DNA of 64,000 bases from Zymoseptoria tritici IPO323 (taxonomy: Eukaryota; Ascomycota; Dothideomycetes; Mycosphaerellales; Mycosphaerellaceae), in NCBI RefSeq assembly GCF_000219625.1, contig NC_018212.1, forward strand, positions 372,001 through 436,000, written 5' to 3'. This document shows positions 55,326 to 64,000 of this stretch, piece after piece (position 1 is the stretch's first letter; the number at the start of each line of letters is the position of its first letter). The translations under genes and the position numbers were made by a program. Under the pieces are notes generated by a model that saw nothing but the letters and a program-made list of their open reading frames with translations, made no database searches and was not told the origin of the DNA.

Positions 55326-56259
55326 AGGTCTTGTTGTATGTACCATATCTATTGTGCCGACCGACTCTTACCACTTTCTTCACATGCGAAGGACTACAAT
55401 CACCTGACTGTGCTATTGCCCGTACTACAGTTCTGTCAAGGCGAGACAGGAGCTCGCAAGGATCCATCCCCCGCCAGAACCTGGACTGTACTGGTCACAG
55501 GCCCCCAAGCCACAGGGGTAAGCGACACAGACAGGCACCGCATCTGTTGGTAAGTGCGGGTCTTTGCGGTTGTCCGTCGACTTCGAAACACGATGGAGTT
55601 CGACTGTTCACACATCTTCCGAGTTTTGCACAGCGAACCTCTTCAAGAGTGCTTGATGCGGCTAGATAGCAGAGTCGATGCCACAGGATCATGGTTCATA
55701 GCCGAATTACCCACATACCTTAACCACGGGAAGAACATGAACCTCTTCATCTACATGACTACGTCCGTGCCGTTCGGATCTCCCATGCATCGACCGACCG
55801 TGCTGGCATAAAGGAAAATGCGTCAAAACAGGACGACGGTCATGGAGGCATTTTTGATCATTCGACAGACACCTCACCAATGGACAGGGACACCCTCGAC
55901 GACGAAACACATCAGTCCATCGAAACCGAAGAGACGAGACCAACACTTACACCGCACATACCACATACCACATACCGCAAATCAAACACATTTCACTGCT
56001 TTCGACTGTGGCTTTCATATACATTCATTTGAGAAACATATTCTTCAATACCCGCAGAAAATCCGCACGATGCTCTTTCGACCCCATGTGTTCTGTATGT
56101 ATCCAAGAAGAACCTTCCACCTTCCACCGAAACGCCACGCTATGCCCATACCTCTCTCATCCCCAAGATTTCATGTTCCTCGTAAAGCTGTTTCCGTAAC
56201 CCTGTATCAAACCCCCCCAAAAATCCCGTCTTCCCTTCCTATCCTGTCGTTTACCCATC
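55326..56259. other. Convergent intergenic region, no gene seen
   Basis: These 0.93 kb lie between the DUF6594 gene and the 3' end of the ABC transporter. Open frames of up to 192 codons (55818-56396) are Pro/His/Ser-rich, overlap others and look non-coding. A short CACATAC direct repeat lies at about 55956-55976. Confidence 0.5.
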
Positions 56260-59200
56260 CTAATTCGTCCTATCATCCCTCTCCCCCTCGATCCGACTCA
56301 TCGTCCCCTCCCCTTCTCCCCCAGGCACCATCCTCACCTCCTCACTCTCAAAAAAATCATCCCGCCGAATCCCACTCCGTTCACACATCCCCCTAAAAAT
56401 CCCTCCCTCCCTTTCATACAACTTCAACGGGGAATCAAGTTCCGCCACCTGTCCCTGATCCATGACCAAAATCCGATCATAGCCCACAATCGTCCTCAGT
56501 CGATGCGCAATACACAACAACGTCCTCCCCTTGAAACCCTGCACAATCGTCTTTTGTATCTTCCGATCCGTGTCAAAGTCGACCGAACTGGTCGCTTCGT
56601 CGCAGACGATGATTTGGCTGTTTCGCACCAGAGCGCGTGCGAGAGCGAGGAGTTGGCGTTGGCCGAGGGAGAAGTTGAGGCCTTCGTCTTCCACCGCTGT
56701 GTCCAAGTGTATGCGTCCTTCGGAGGAGGAGGCGGGGGAAGAAGAGAGGTCCTGGTCGGGAGCGACGAGGTCGGCTTGGCGGAGGGCGTGCCATAACGCG
56801 AGATCGGTGTGTTCGTTGAACGGGTCGAGGTTGGAGCGGATCGTGCCGCGGAATAAGGTGGGGTCTTGTGGGATGATGGCCAATTTGGAGCGGAGGTCGT
56901 GCAGGCCGATGGAAGCGATGTTGACTCCGTCGATGGAGATGGATCCCCCGGAGAGTTCGACCAGGCGGAAGAGCGTGGACATGATGGTTGATTTTCCGGC
57001 ACCCGTGCGGCCTACCACGCCGATGCGTTCACCCGCGCGGACGTGCATGGAGAGGTTTTTGAGGACGAGGGGGAGGCCGTCGCGGTAGCGCATTTGGACG
57101 TTGTCGAAGATGATTTCGCCGGCGGAGGGCCAGGAGGGGGGTGGGGAGTTGAGGGTGAGGGGCGCTTCTTCTTTGAGTTCGGTGCCGTAGTAGTGGATGC
57201 GCTCGGTGGAGTTCATGTTGTTTTCGACTTCGGCGAGTTGACGCACGGTGAATTGGATCATTTGGACGATGGAGAGGATGTAAGAGAGGACGAGACCGGC
57301 GGTGGAGGGGGAGATGGAGAAGCGGGAGGTGACGACGAGGATGCCGACGATGAAGACGAGGATGTTGCCGAGGGCGTCGAGGCGGGTGGAGAGCCAGCGC
57401 TGGTTGGCAAAGGTGAGGAAGTAGGCGCCGTCCATGGAGTCGACGGCTGCGTTGACGCCGTGTTCGAATTGTTTTTGGACGCCGTAGGCGCGGATCGTGG
57501 AGGTGCCGTTGATGGCTTCGCCGAAGCGGGCGAAGACTACGCTGCGCATTACGGCTTCGTGGCGTTTGAGTTCGCGGGCGGAGGCGCGGTAGTAGGATGT
57601 TGCGAAGACGAAGAGGATGACCAGTGGGACGAGAGCGAGGGCGAACCAATAGTAGTAGGCGATGATGAGGATGAAGACGGAAACGATCATGGCCATGGTG
57701 AGGAAGAACATGCGGATCGAATCGGTAAGGGTGTTGTCCATGGTGTCGACGTCCTTGGAGAAGCGGTTGGTGATGCGGCCCAGCGGCGTAGTATCGAAGA
57801 ACGACATTGGCGCACGGAGGACTCGTGTGATGGCCCGGTTGAGCATGACCTTGGACGACTTGGTGCCGTACATGGTCAGCGCAACGGAGAATGCGAACAT
57901 CAGCAATGCTTGCGTGACTCCCAGCGCGGCGTACACCCCAATGTAGATGCCCGTCGATGTATTCCACTTGTTGGACGTCCACCATGAAAGCCACAGACTC
58001 GTGACGATATTCGCGCCTTGCGAGATGATCAAGAGGAACGCAATCAGCGGCAACACGAGCATGGAACCCGAAGCGCGAATGTAAGCGGCATAGACGCCCC
58101 AGCCTACACTCTTGACAGCACGTTCTTCCTGCTGCATAAGCGCGGCGGCGGGTTTGCGAGAGCGCTTCTTCTTGGCGTCTTTCTTCTCCTCTTCGACTTC
58201 ATCCTCGTTGACCTCTGCTTCGTCCTCCTTCTTCTCTTCGGAAGCGGTCGTCTCCATTAATTTCTGAAACTCCGCGTCATTGGCCATGAGCTCGGGGAAC
58301 GTCGCAATCTTGAAGATGTGGCCATCCTTCATCCAGACAATGCGGTCCACTCGATGCAGAACATGCAGTTGATGGGTGGCCAGCACTCTCGCCTTGCCCT
58401 TTAACAACCCACAAATCGCCTGGTCCATGATATGCCTTCCGACATGTGCATCCACAGCCGAGAGAGGATCGTCCATGATAACCACATCGGCATCGAAGTA
58501 AATCGCACGAGCGATGTTGAGTCGTTGCTTCTGGCCTCCTGAAACAGTGATACCGCGCTCGCCAATCTCCGTCGAGTCACCAGCCGGCAACATCTCCAGA
58601 TCCGGTCGCAATGCACAGGCGTCCACAACAGTGTCGTACCACTTCCGATTGTAGTCTTTGCCGAAAATGATGTTCTCCCTCACAGTCGCATTCTGGATCC
58701 AAGCATACTGCGGGCAGAATGCTCGGTTCGCGCCAAAGGTGACATTACCGTTGGTCTTGCGCATGTCGCCGGCCAGAGCGGCGAGGAGGGAAGACTTTCC
58801 ACTTCCGACAGATCCAATTACAGCAATCAATTCGTCCCTCCCGACTGTGAGATTGATGTCCCGCACCTCGAACGGCTTCTTCTGCTCCTCCTCCTCATTC
58901 GTCGGCGTGGGAGGTGCAGTCTCCACATTCTCCTGCTTCGCCACCTTCTTCTCCTCCTTCGCTTTCGCTTTGGCGTCCTTCTTCTCCTGCTTCAACTGCT
59001 TGCTACCCTTGGGATCCTCGCCGGGCTTGCCCTCGCTCGAATTTGTGGTATTCCTCTCCCATGTGAAGTCGCCATCCACGATCTCAATCGCGTTCGGCGC
59101 ATTCATCTTCCATTCCGAGTCGTCGTGTGCCTCTTCTGCATCCAAGAACTCCTGCACACGGGTCAGAGAGGCGTTCGCATCAACCACCTGGCCAATGACC

Positions 59201-60801
59201 ATAGGCAGCAAGTTCAACGGAATCCTCAATGAGTTGAACAGTGCCAGCGAGGAGAACACCGGAGCCGGGTTGAGTCCATTTCCGGAAAGCGAGTACGTGA
59301 TAAACGACAACATCGAAGCGAAAATCGGCAGAGACATGGACACCGCCATGATGGCATTGCGGATCGACAGCAAGAACGAAATCTTGTTGACCTCCCGATC
59401 GCGAATCTCCCCGATGCGACTGAGGAAACTCGTCTCCCAGCCAAAGTACTTGACGAAGCGAACGGACTGGATGATTTCTTGTGTCAAGCTGACTCGCTGA
59501 TCGGTGATTTTGTTGATGACCTTGCGGCGAGCCATGAGGATGCCGATGGTCTTGGCGAGGAGCGGCATCATCAGGCAGATGAAGGCGAAACCGGACAGGG
59601 CGCTGTAGGTCAGGTTGATGAGGAGGAGAGCAAGGGTAACCAGGATTTGGAAGGGTGAGGTCCAGATCATATGGCCCATTCCGCATGCCTGGTCGATACG
59701 GTAGGTGTCGGTAGACATCAAGTTGACGATGCGGCCGTTTTGCCAGCCGACACCATCGCCCGAGACGCCCTTTTTGCCGTCCTTCTTCTTCAACTGCTTC
59801 TTGAACCATTTCTTCTCCTCCTTGCTGCCGGGTGCGAAGTCTGGTTTCGTCTCCGCGGCGACATCTTCGATCCCTCCTGCTTTCGCACGACCAGACAACT
59901 TCATTGCCTTCTCGAATATGACGCTAATGAGAACTGATCGGATTTGTCCTCCCGTCAGCATACCACGGTAGATGAAATGGTTGATGGTCATGGACTGAAG
60001 CATCTGCATGACAGTAATGCCAATGACCAGACCAACTCCATGACCAATCGGCGGCGCCACTCCCTGTCCATTCTGCGCTGCGTATGCTCGTCCAGCGAAT
60101 GCAATCAGATATTTCAGCACAAACGGCGCCAAAACCTGCAGCATGGCACCGACGAAATTGCAGGCACCTCCAATAATCACATCCACCTTGAACGTGTCAA
60201 ACAAAGCCATGACCAGAGGAGAGAAGTAGGCTTTGCGTCCCTTTCGGTACTCCAAATTCCTCATCAACTTCGTCTTCATCACATCGATACTCCGATCGGG
60301 ATTCACCGCCCAGACATCATTGATCTCCAGCGGTCGTTGATATCCCACGCCCATCAGTGGCGCGATCCATTGGAAAGTGAGAAGACTGAAAAATCCCGCT
60401 TGATATTCCCGTGATGTCAGTCGTTCCTTGGGTATGGGTGGCAAAGTCTTCGACTTGAGGGGATTCAATTTCCGAGTCCATGTCTTCTTCTGCGGAGGTT
60501 CGTCTTCCGGGTGATATGAAGTGGCGATACTAGTGACGCCCGTGTCGGTGGTCCAGTTACTTCGTTCTCGTTTGAGGGGTGTTCGATCTCGGTTGATTTC
60601 TTTTCGGAAGTCATCGCTGCCGTCCTGAGAACTGCTCTCTTCGACGGCTTCGAATTGTTGTGCTTTCTCGTCGAGGTCTCTGTCGGAGTCGGGCTGATCT
60701 AATGGCTCCTCGGCTATGGGTTGTGGTTCGTGAGTGTCGTAAGGTCCGGCGGTGGCGGTGTTGTCAGCGGTCCACGCCTTTTCAGCGTCGGGAGCCGACA
60801 T
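56260..60801 (-). CDS. YOR1: ABCC-type multidrug transporter (Yor1-like)
   Basis: This is a full-length ATP-binding cassette exporter of the plasma membrane, related to yeast oligomycin-resistance protein Yor1. One exon encodes 1513 aa. Two transmembrane domains (about 200-560 and 900-1190) alternate with two nucleotide-binding domains. NBD1 has GSVGSGKSS (about 662), TVSGGQKQRLN and DDPLSAVDAHV. NBD2 has GRTGAGKST (about 1264), FSLGQRQLLALARALV and CDEATSSVD. A Lys/Glu-rich insertion precedes NBD1 and another follows it, as in Yor1. The family entry motif PLMGVGYQRPLEINDVW is present. ATG 60801 (MSAPDAEKAW) is chosen; 64 further upstream codons are open but hydrophobic and low-complexity. 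Confidence 0.94.
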   Translation of the reverse strand: MSAPDAEKAWTADNTATAGPYDTHEPQPIAEEPLDQPDSDRDLDEKAQQFEAVEESSSQDGSDDFRKEINRDRTPLKRERSNWTTDTGVTSIATSYHPEDEPPQKKTWTRKLNPLKSKTLPPIPKERLTSREYQAGFFSLLTFQWIAPLMGVGYQRPLEINDVWAVNPDRSIDVMKTKLMRNLEYRKGRKAYFSPLVMALFDTFKVDVIIGGACNFVGAMLQVLAPFVLKYLIAFAGRAYAAQNGQGVAPPIGHGVGLVIGITVMQMLQSMTINHFIYRGMLTGGQIRSVLISVIFEKAMKLSGRAKAGGIEDVAAETKPDFAPGSKEEKKWFKKQLKKKDGKKGVSGDGVGWQNGRIVNLMSTDTYRIDQACGMGHMIWTSPFQILVTLALLLINLTYSALSGFAFICLMMPLLAKTIGILMARRKVINKITDQRVSLTQEIIQSVRFVKYFGWETSFLSRIGEIRDREVNKISFLLSIRNAIMAVSMSLPIFASMLSFITYSLSGNGLNPAPVFSSLALFNSLRIPLNLLPMVIGQVVDANASLTRVQEFLDAEEAHDDSEWKMNAPNAIEIVDGDFTWERNTTNSSEGKPGEDPKGSKQLKQEKKDAKAKAKEEKKVAKQENVETAPPTPTNEEEEQKKPFEVRDINLTVGRDELIAVIGSVGSGKSSLLAALAGDMRKTNGNVTFGANRAFCPQYAWIQNATVRENIIFGKDYNRKWYDTVVDACALRPDLEMLPAGDSTEIGERGITVSGGQKQRLNIARAIYFDADVVIMDDPLSAVDAHVGRHIMDQAICGLLKGKARVLATHQLHVLHRVDRIVWMKDGHIFKIATFPELMANDAEFQKLMETTASEEKKEDEAEVNEDEVEEEKKDAKKKRSRKPAAALMQQEERAVKSVGWGVYAAYIRASGSMLVLPLIAFLLIISQGANIVTSLWLSWWTSNKWNTSTGIYIGVYAALGVTQALLMFAFSVALTMYGTKSSKVMLNRAITRVLRAPMSFFDTTPLGRITNRFSKDVDTMDNTLTDSIRMFFLTMAMIVSVFILIIAYYYWFALALVPLVILFVFATSYYRASARELKRHEAVMRSVVFARFGEAINGTSTIRAYGVQKQFEHGVNAAVDSMDGAYFLTFANQRWLSTRLDALGNILVFIVGILVVTSRFSISPSTAGLVLSYILSIVQMIQFTVRQLAEVENNMNSTERIHYYGTELKEEAPLTLNSPPPSWPSAGEIIFDNVQMRYRDGLPLVLKNLSMHVRAGERIGVVGRTGAGKSTIMSTLFRLVELSGGSISIDGVNIASIGLHDLRSKLAIIPQDPTLFRGTIRSNLDPFNEHTDLALWHALRQADLVAPDQDLSSSPASSSEGRIHLDTAVEDEGLNFSLGQRQLLALARALVRNSQIIVCDEATSSVDFDTDRKIQKTIVQGFKGRTLLCIAHRLRTIVGYDRILVMDQGQVAELDSPLKLYEREGGIFRGMCERSGIRRDDFFESEEVRMVPGGEGEGTMSRIEGERDDRTN

Positions 60802-61455
60802 GTTGAACCGGATGTTGAGGCCAGTGGTGGCGGATGGCCGAGGTGTGGAGAGGGTGAGAGGGGTGGAGAGGGAGAAACAGAGAGAGAGACAGAGGAAGTT
60901 CAGAGGCGAGAATGAGGTCGATGATGCAGAGGAGGAGGAGACGGGAAGAGGTGAGGTAGAAGAAGTATTAGTCAACAGACCTTCTTCCCGCAAGGCAAGG
61001 CAGGAAGTAGTCTACGTTGGCAAAAAACAGTTGACGCGCGCATCATGCACGCAAAGACAACGGGGCGTCGGCGAAAGTGAGCAGACAAAGTCCGACAGCA
61101 GAGATGCATTTGCAAGCAACCGCGGCGATTGGAAGGCAAACAAAGAGGGAACCGGGTAACGTACCGTAGTTCTAGGGCTCACTCACTTCTTCTCAGCTTG
61201 ACTTTCGGGAGTGCCACTCTCTGCTCACACGTTTTCTTGATTGACATCCGCCGGCCGACTCTGTTCATCCGCCTCTCCACATGGCATGAGGCACAGCGGG
61301 ACATGCTATTGGAAGGAATGTCGATGGTAGTGGGGTCCGTCGGATCTGATTCGCTTGATCGGGGAGCGGATTGAGATCTGACTGATATGATCATCTGTGC
61401 ATTGTTGGAATATCGTCAGTCGCAAGAGTAGTCTGCATGTCCGAGCACACTTACC
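60802..61455. other. Upstream region of the ABC transporter
   Basis: The first 170 bp (60802-60970) are purine-rich GAGAG repeats on the plus strand, which is a pyrimidine-rich leader on the coding strand and typical of fungal promoters. No gene is seen. Confidence 0.5.
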
Positions 61456-61976
61456 TTATGTGTACACATGGCAGCGCTGTGAAGATTCGGATTCCTCGCC
61501 TTCAGCAAAATCCATGGGAACAGGATGATCACTAAACACCTGCCCCATCCATTCTAGACCCACGCGCGTGCCGACTTCCGCTTTTTCCTTTCGGACATCG
61601 CACCGCATCCACACCCCACGGCCCACGTCGACCGCAATGTACAACTCACGAGGCGAAGCGAGTCCGGACGAGTCATCATCAGAGGTCGAAGGATTGCGTC
61701 GTGTATATTCAGCTGGAGCACCAGGTAGCATGCTCCAAGTCCAGCATGGGCCAACGGAAAATATCTCGAACCCATCGGCCGACCCGGACATTCTCACATC
61801 CACATCCACGAGAAGGATTTCCATCTCCTCATGCTGGCGACACTCCCACTTTCACCGCAGGGCCGTCATGCGTGTACCTTGGGAGAACAAATACCACAGC
61901 CGAACAAGTCTCTGTAGAAGGAGTGTCGTCCACCACAAACGACACCATTTCGACCAGGGGCCAGGATGTTAACCAT
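61456..61976 (-). CDS. Tentative two-exon hypothetical protein, 158 aa
   Basis: Two protein-like minus-strand segments in different frames are joined in phase 0 by a 44-bp intron (61877-61834, GTACAC to CGCCAG). Exon 1 is 61976-61878 (MVNILAPGRNGVVCGGR, with CGIC) and exon 2 is 61833-61456. Exon 2 alone is an ATG-started frame of 122 codons with EILLVDVDVRMSGSADGFEI and PRELYIAVDVGRGVWMRCD. The intron is at the lower size limit and has no strong branch site, so exon 2 starting at ATG 61824 is the alternative. A GTAAGT donor just after the stop hints at a 3' untranslated intron. No family is recognised. Confidence 0.38.
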
Positions 61977-62560
61977 GGAACCTGGTAGGTACCTAGGAGA
62001 CCCCATGCCATGTGAACCCATGTGGTTTTTCTTCTCATTCTGGTGGATTGCCCCTCTTCGGATGACTCTATACGAAATACGAAGTACCCCCAAAAAGTCC
62101 TCGGCCGAGCGGGCTTAGATTTCAGCCCGGGAATTGAGAGGAGTTGATTGGCTGCTCGATTTGAGGAGATGACAAAAGCGGTATTGCTGCCTCAGGCGAC
62201 GAATGGAATATCCCGAATGCATGCGAGAAGTGACAATGCCTTAAGAACACCACCGCATCAGTCAGTGCAACTCAATTCACACTCTACCTCCTTCTCAGTA
62301 CGCTCCTTTCGAGAGCTCGATGTGCGGGCAAGGTAGGTACGCTGCACGCGGGCTTTGCTGCGGGAATGCGAATGACCTCTAGTTTCCCGACAAAAGCAAT
62401 GCTTTTCCGGAGCAGAAAAGGTCGGCAAGGGAGATGGTTCACATTCATATATATCGAACATCGGGAGAGATCGGTACCGTAGTATTATACTCAAGCTCAA
62501 CCTCCCCCTCCTCTCCCTCTCCTTCCTCCTCCTGTCCCTCTCCCTCTCCCCCCTCACCCC
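61977..62560. other. Intergenic; ends in a long pyrimidine tract
   Basis: No gene is seen. From 62498 to about 62600 the plus strand is almost pure C/T with CTCC and CCTCT repeats. This covers the stop codon and 3' end of the next gene, so the tract is GA-rich in its transcript. Confidence 0.5.
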
Positions 62561-64000
62561 TTAAAACATCCCCATCCCCTCCCCACCCCTCCTCTCCCCT
62601 CCTCCATTCCCCAACATCGCCAAACTATCCGGTCTTCCCCCATTTCCATTCGCATCACTCCTCCTCGCCGCCATACTCAACGCCCGCGACCTCTCCGCCG
62701 TAACCGCCTGACTCGGATGATAAGGTTTGAAATTCCTCATATTGCCCAACACGCCCGCCACGCCCGCGAGGGTGGCCATTGTCGTCGAGTTGGTCGTCGT
62801 CGTCCCTCCCTCCCCATCCATCGTCGTGCCATGCCCGCCGTCGAAACCGTGACTTGTGCTGAAAGTGGAGGTGGACGAGGAGACGAGACTATCCATCCGC
62901 CCCTCCACCTTCGGGTAGCAATTCTCCTTTTCCTCCCCGAAAAGCGCCATATACGTCTCCGCCCTCGCGCCCGCTGAACTCGAGCGTCGGACATCTCGGA
63001 ATCCATCTTCCCCTTCCACGCGCGTGTTGCGGTTCGAGCTCGTAGGGGTGATGTAGTGGGAAACCACAATACTCGGACTATCGGATCTATAAGTGTCGCG
63101 AATGGGAGGCGCGCTTCGAAGGCCTGAAGTGCCGTTTTCGGCTTTGTTGACGGAGATTTGGAGGGTGCGGAGGCCATCGGAGCCGGAGCGGCGTTTGCGC
63201 CAGAGTTCGGGTGGGGGAGGGTGGCGGGGGTGGTGGTTGTCCCAGTTGGAGTGAGGGGTGGTTTGGGTGGGGGAGAGGGTGGAGACGGGGATGGGGCCGT
63301 CGATGGACCAGCGGGAGGCGTGGCGGTGGGTTGTGGTTGTTGTAGTTGTGATGGTAGGTGCGTGGTACACCACGACCTCTTTCTCCTCATCTTCGCTGCC
63401 GGAAGAGGTGGGTGTGCGTTTCATTGCTGATCGTGCGGGTCCGTGATCCATTCGGTGGCGGGGAATGGAGCGACCGTGGCGACGGTTGTCTTGCGATTCG
63501 GAGCTGGTGCGGGATGAGAGGAAAGTGTTTTGTTGCGCGGAGCTGAAGTCCGCAGCGACGGGTGAGGTCCTTGCAGACTGGGAGAAGTTTGGCGTCAGAG
63601 GTGACGAGCGTGGGGAGTTTCTCATGCGCTTGGTGACGATGTTATCGGCGCGGATGACTCTCGAGTGGATGTCGGCGGGGAGTTCGGGAAGTGGTGGAAC
63701 ATCGTCGAAGGATCGGCGTGCGCGAGGCGTGGATTGTGAGGACACGCTGAGGTAGCTGGGGGAGGGTACTTCGGGAGAATTCTCTACTGCTGCGGCGGCG
63801 GGACGACCATGCCAATCAGGGTAGAGGTCCTCGACTGAACCTTGAGCGCCGATAGGGATGAGGCGGACCGTAGACTGAGTCGGAGTCGGAGTCGTAGTTT
63901 GCGTTGAAGTGGGTTCCGAGGATGATGGTTTTTGAGACTCTTCGCTTGAAGTCGAGAGGTTACGGGACGATTGATCGGGGTCGCTGGTCTCTTCTTTGTC
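62561..64000 (-). CDS. Ser/Thr-rich hypothetical protein, 5' end beyond the window
   Basis: The frame is open from the window edge (base 64000 starts a codon) to the stop at 62561, so 479 C-terminal residues are visible and the start is not. The protein is mostly disordered and Ser/Thr/Pro/Arg-rich. Recognisable islands are VRLIPIGAQGSVEDLYPDWH, RRSFDDVPPLPELPADIHS, a GSEDEEKEVVVYHAPT segment with a Thr run, RWSIDGPIPVSTLSP, and YMALFGEEKENCYPKVEG. No known domain is visible. Phosphorylation-type Ser/Arg motifs (RRSF, RRSSS) are frequent. A methionine at codon 63745 is not a convincing start because the frame upstream is equally gene-like. Confidence 0.75.
   Translation of the reverse strand, partial: DKEETSDPDQSSRNLSTSSEESQKPSSSEPTSTQTTTPTPTQSTVRLIPIGAQGSVEDLYPDWHGRPAAAAVENSPEVPSPSYLSVSSQSTPRARRSFDDVPPLPELPADIHSRVIRADNIVTKRMRNSPRSSPLTPNFSQSARTSPVAADFSSAQQNTFLSSRTSSESQDNRRHGRSIPRHRMDHGPARSAMKRTPTSSGSEDEEKEVVVYHAPTITTTTTTTHRHASRWSIDGPIPVSTLSPTQTTPHSNWDNHHPRHPPPPELWRKRRSGSDGLRTLQISVNKAENGTSGLRSAPPIRDTYRSDSPSIVVSHYITPTSSNRNTRVEGEDGFRDVRRSSSAGARAETYMALFGEEKENCYPKVEGRMDSLVSSSTSTFSTSHGFDGGHGTTMDGEGGTTTTNSTTMATLAGVAGVLGNMRNFKPYHPSQAVTAERSRALSMAARRSDANGNGGRPDSLAMLGNGGGERRGGEGMGMF

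Noticed and set aside
57043..57987. 314-codon plus-strand frame antisense to the ABC transporter
   Set aside because: Its Gly/Glu/Asp-rich composition is the mirror of the membrane-domain codons on the opposite strand; no motif or independent signal.
1..64000. CRISPR arrays, rRNA, tRNA genes, secondary-metabolite core enzymes
   Set aside because: None is visible. Repeats here are decayed tandem arrays without spacers, and no tRNA-like cloverleaf with a GTTCRANNC box was recognised by eye; a tRNAscan run would be decisive.

Overview
The window is nuclear DNA from a filamentous ascomycete (Pezizomycotina). The evidence is short introns (about 44-110 bp) with GTRNGT donors and CTNAC-like branch sites, compact genes on both strands, and proteins such as a DUF6594 membrane protein, a Yor1-type ABCC transporter, Atg1, Pex1 and Cym1. 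The overall style, including repeat-bearing gaps and a small secreted cysteine-rich gene, suggests Dothideomycetes (Mycosphaerella-like). That taxonomic guess is inference only.

Layout. 1-0.7 kb: 3' part of proteasome beta-3 (PUP3). 0.7-4.5 kb: gene-poor. 4.5-5.9 kb: a four-exon gene whose conserved part looks like a CHORD-type zinc module. 6.1-8.0 kb: secreted gamma-glutamyltranspeptidase. 8.6-10.3 kb: TPR/F-box/LRR protein resembling Pof3/Dia2. 10.4-11.1 kb: a diverged tandem array with a higher-order pattern. 11.1-12.2 kb: NAD-dependent epimerase-like gene. 12.5-12.7 kb: inverted-repeat (MITE-like) element. 13.0-18.5 kb: COG0523 GTPase, proteasome beta-4 (PRE1) and UTP13. 18.5-25.3 kb: hypothetical genes plus a KANL3/TEX30-like hydrolase. 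25.3-28.6 kb: gene-poor, with a second copy of the MITE-like element. 28.6-31.7 kb: ATG1.

31.7-37.4 kb is a gene-poor, repeat-bearing stretch that holds a 68-aa spliced gene, an 85-aa candidate secreted cysteine-rich protein, a coiled-coil gene and two tandem arrays. 37.4-48.4 kb: POL31, a methyltransferase, a taxilin-family protein, a 127-aa ORF, CYM1 and an AAA ATPase. 48.6-52.6 kb: PEX1. 53.3-55.3 kb: a 66-aa gene and a DUF6594 protein. 56.3-60.8 kb: YOR1-like ABC transporter. 61.4-62.0 kb: a tentative two-exon gene. 62.6-64.0 kb: 3' part of a Ser/Thr-rich hypothetical.

Most genes are unlinked housekeeping functions: protein turnover (PUP3, PRE1, F-box, Cym1), autophagy (Atg1), peroxisome import (Pex1), rRNA processing (Utp13) and replication (Pol31). 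There is no operon logic and no secondary-metabolite cluster. Several small multi-exon genes become visible only when introns are spliced by eye. All splice models here were checked for GT/AG and for phase arithmetic, not by RNA data.
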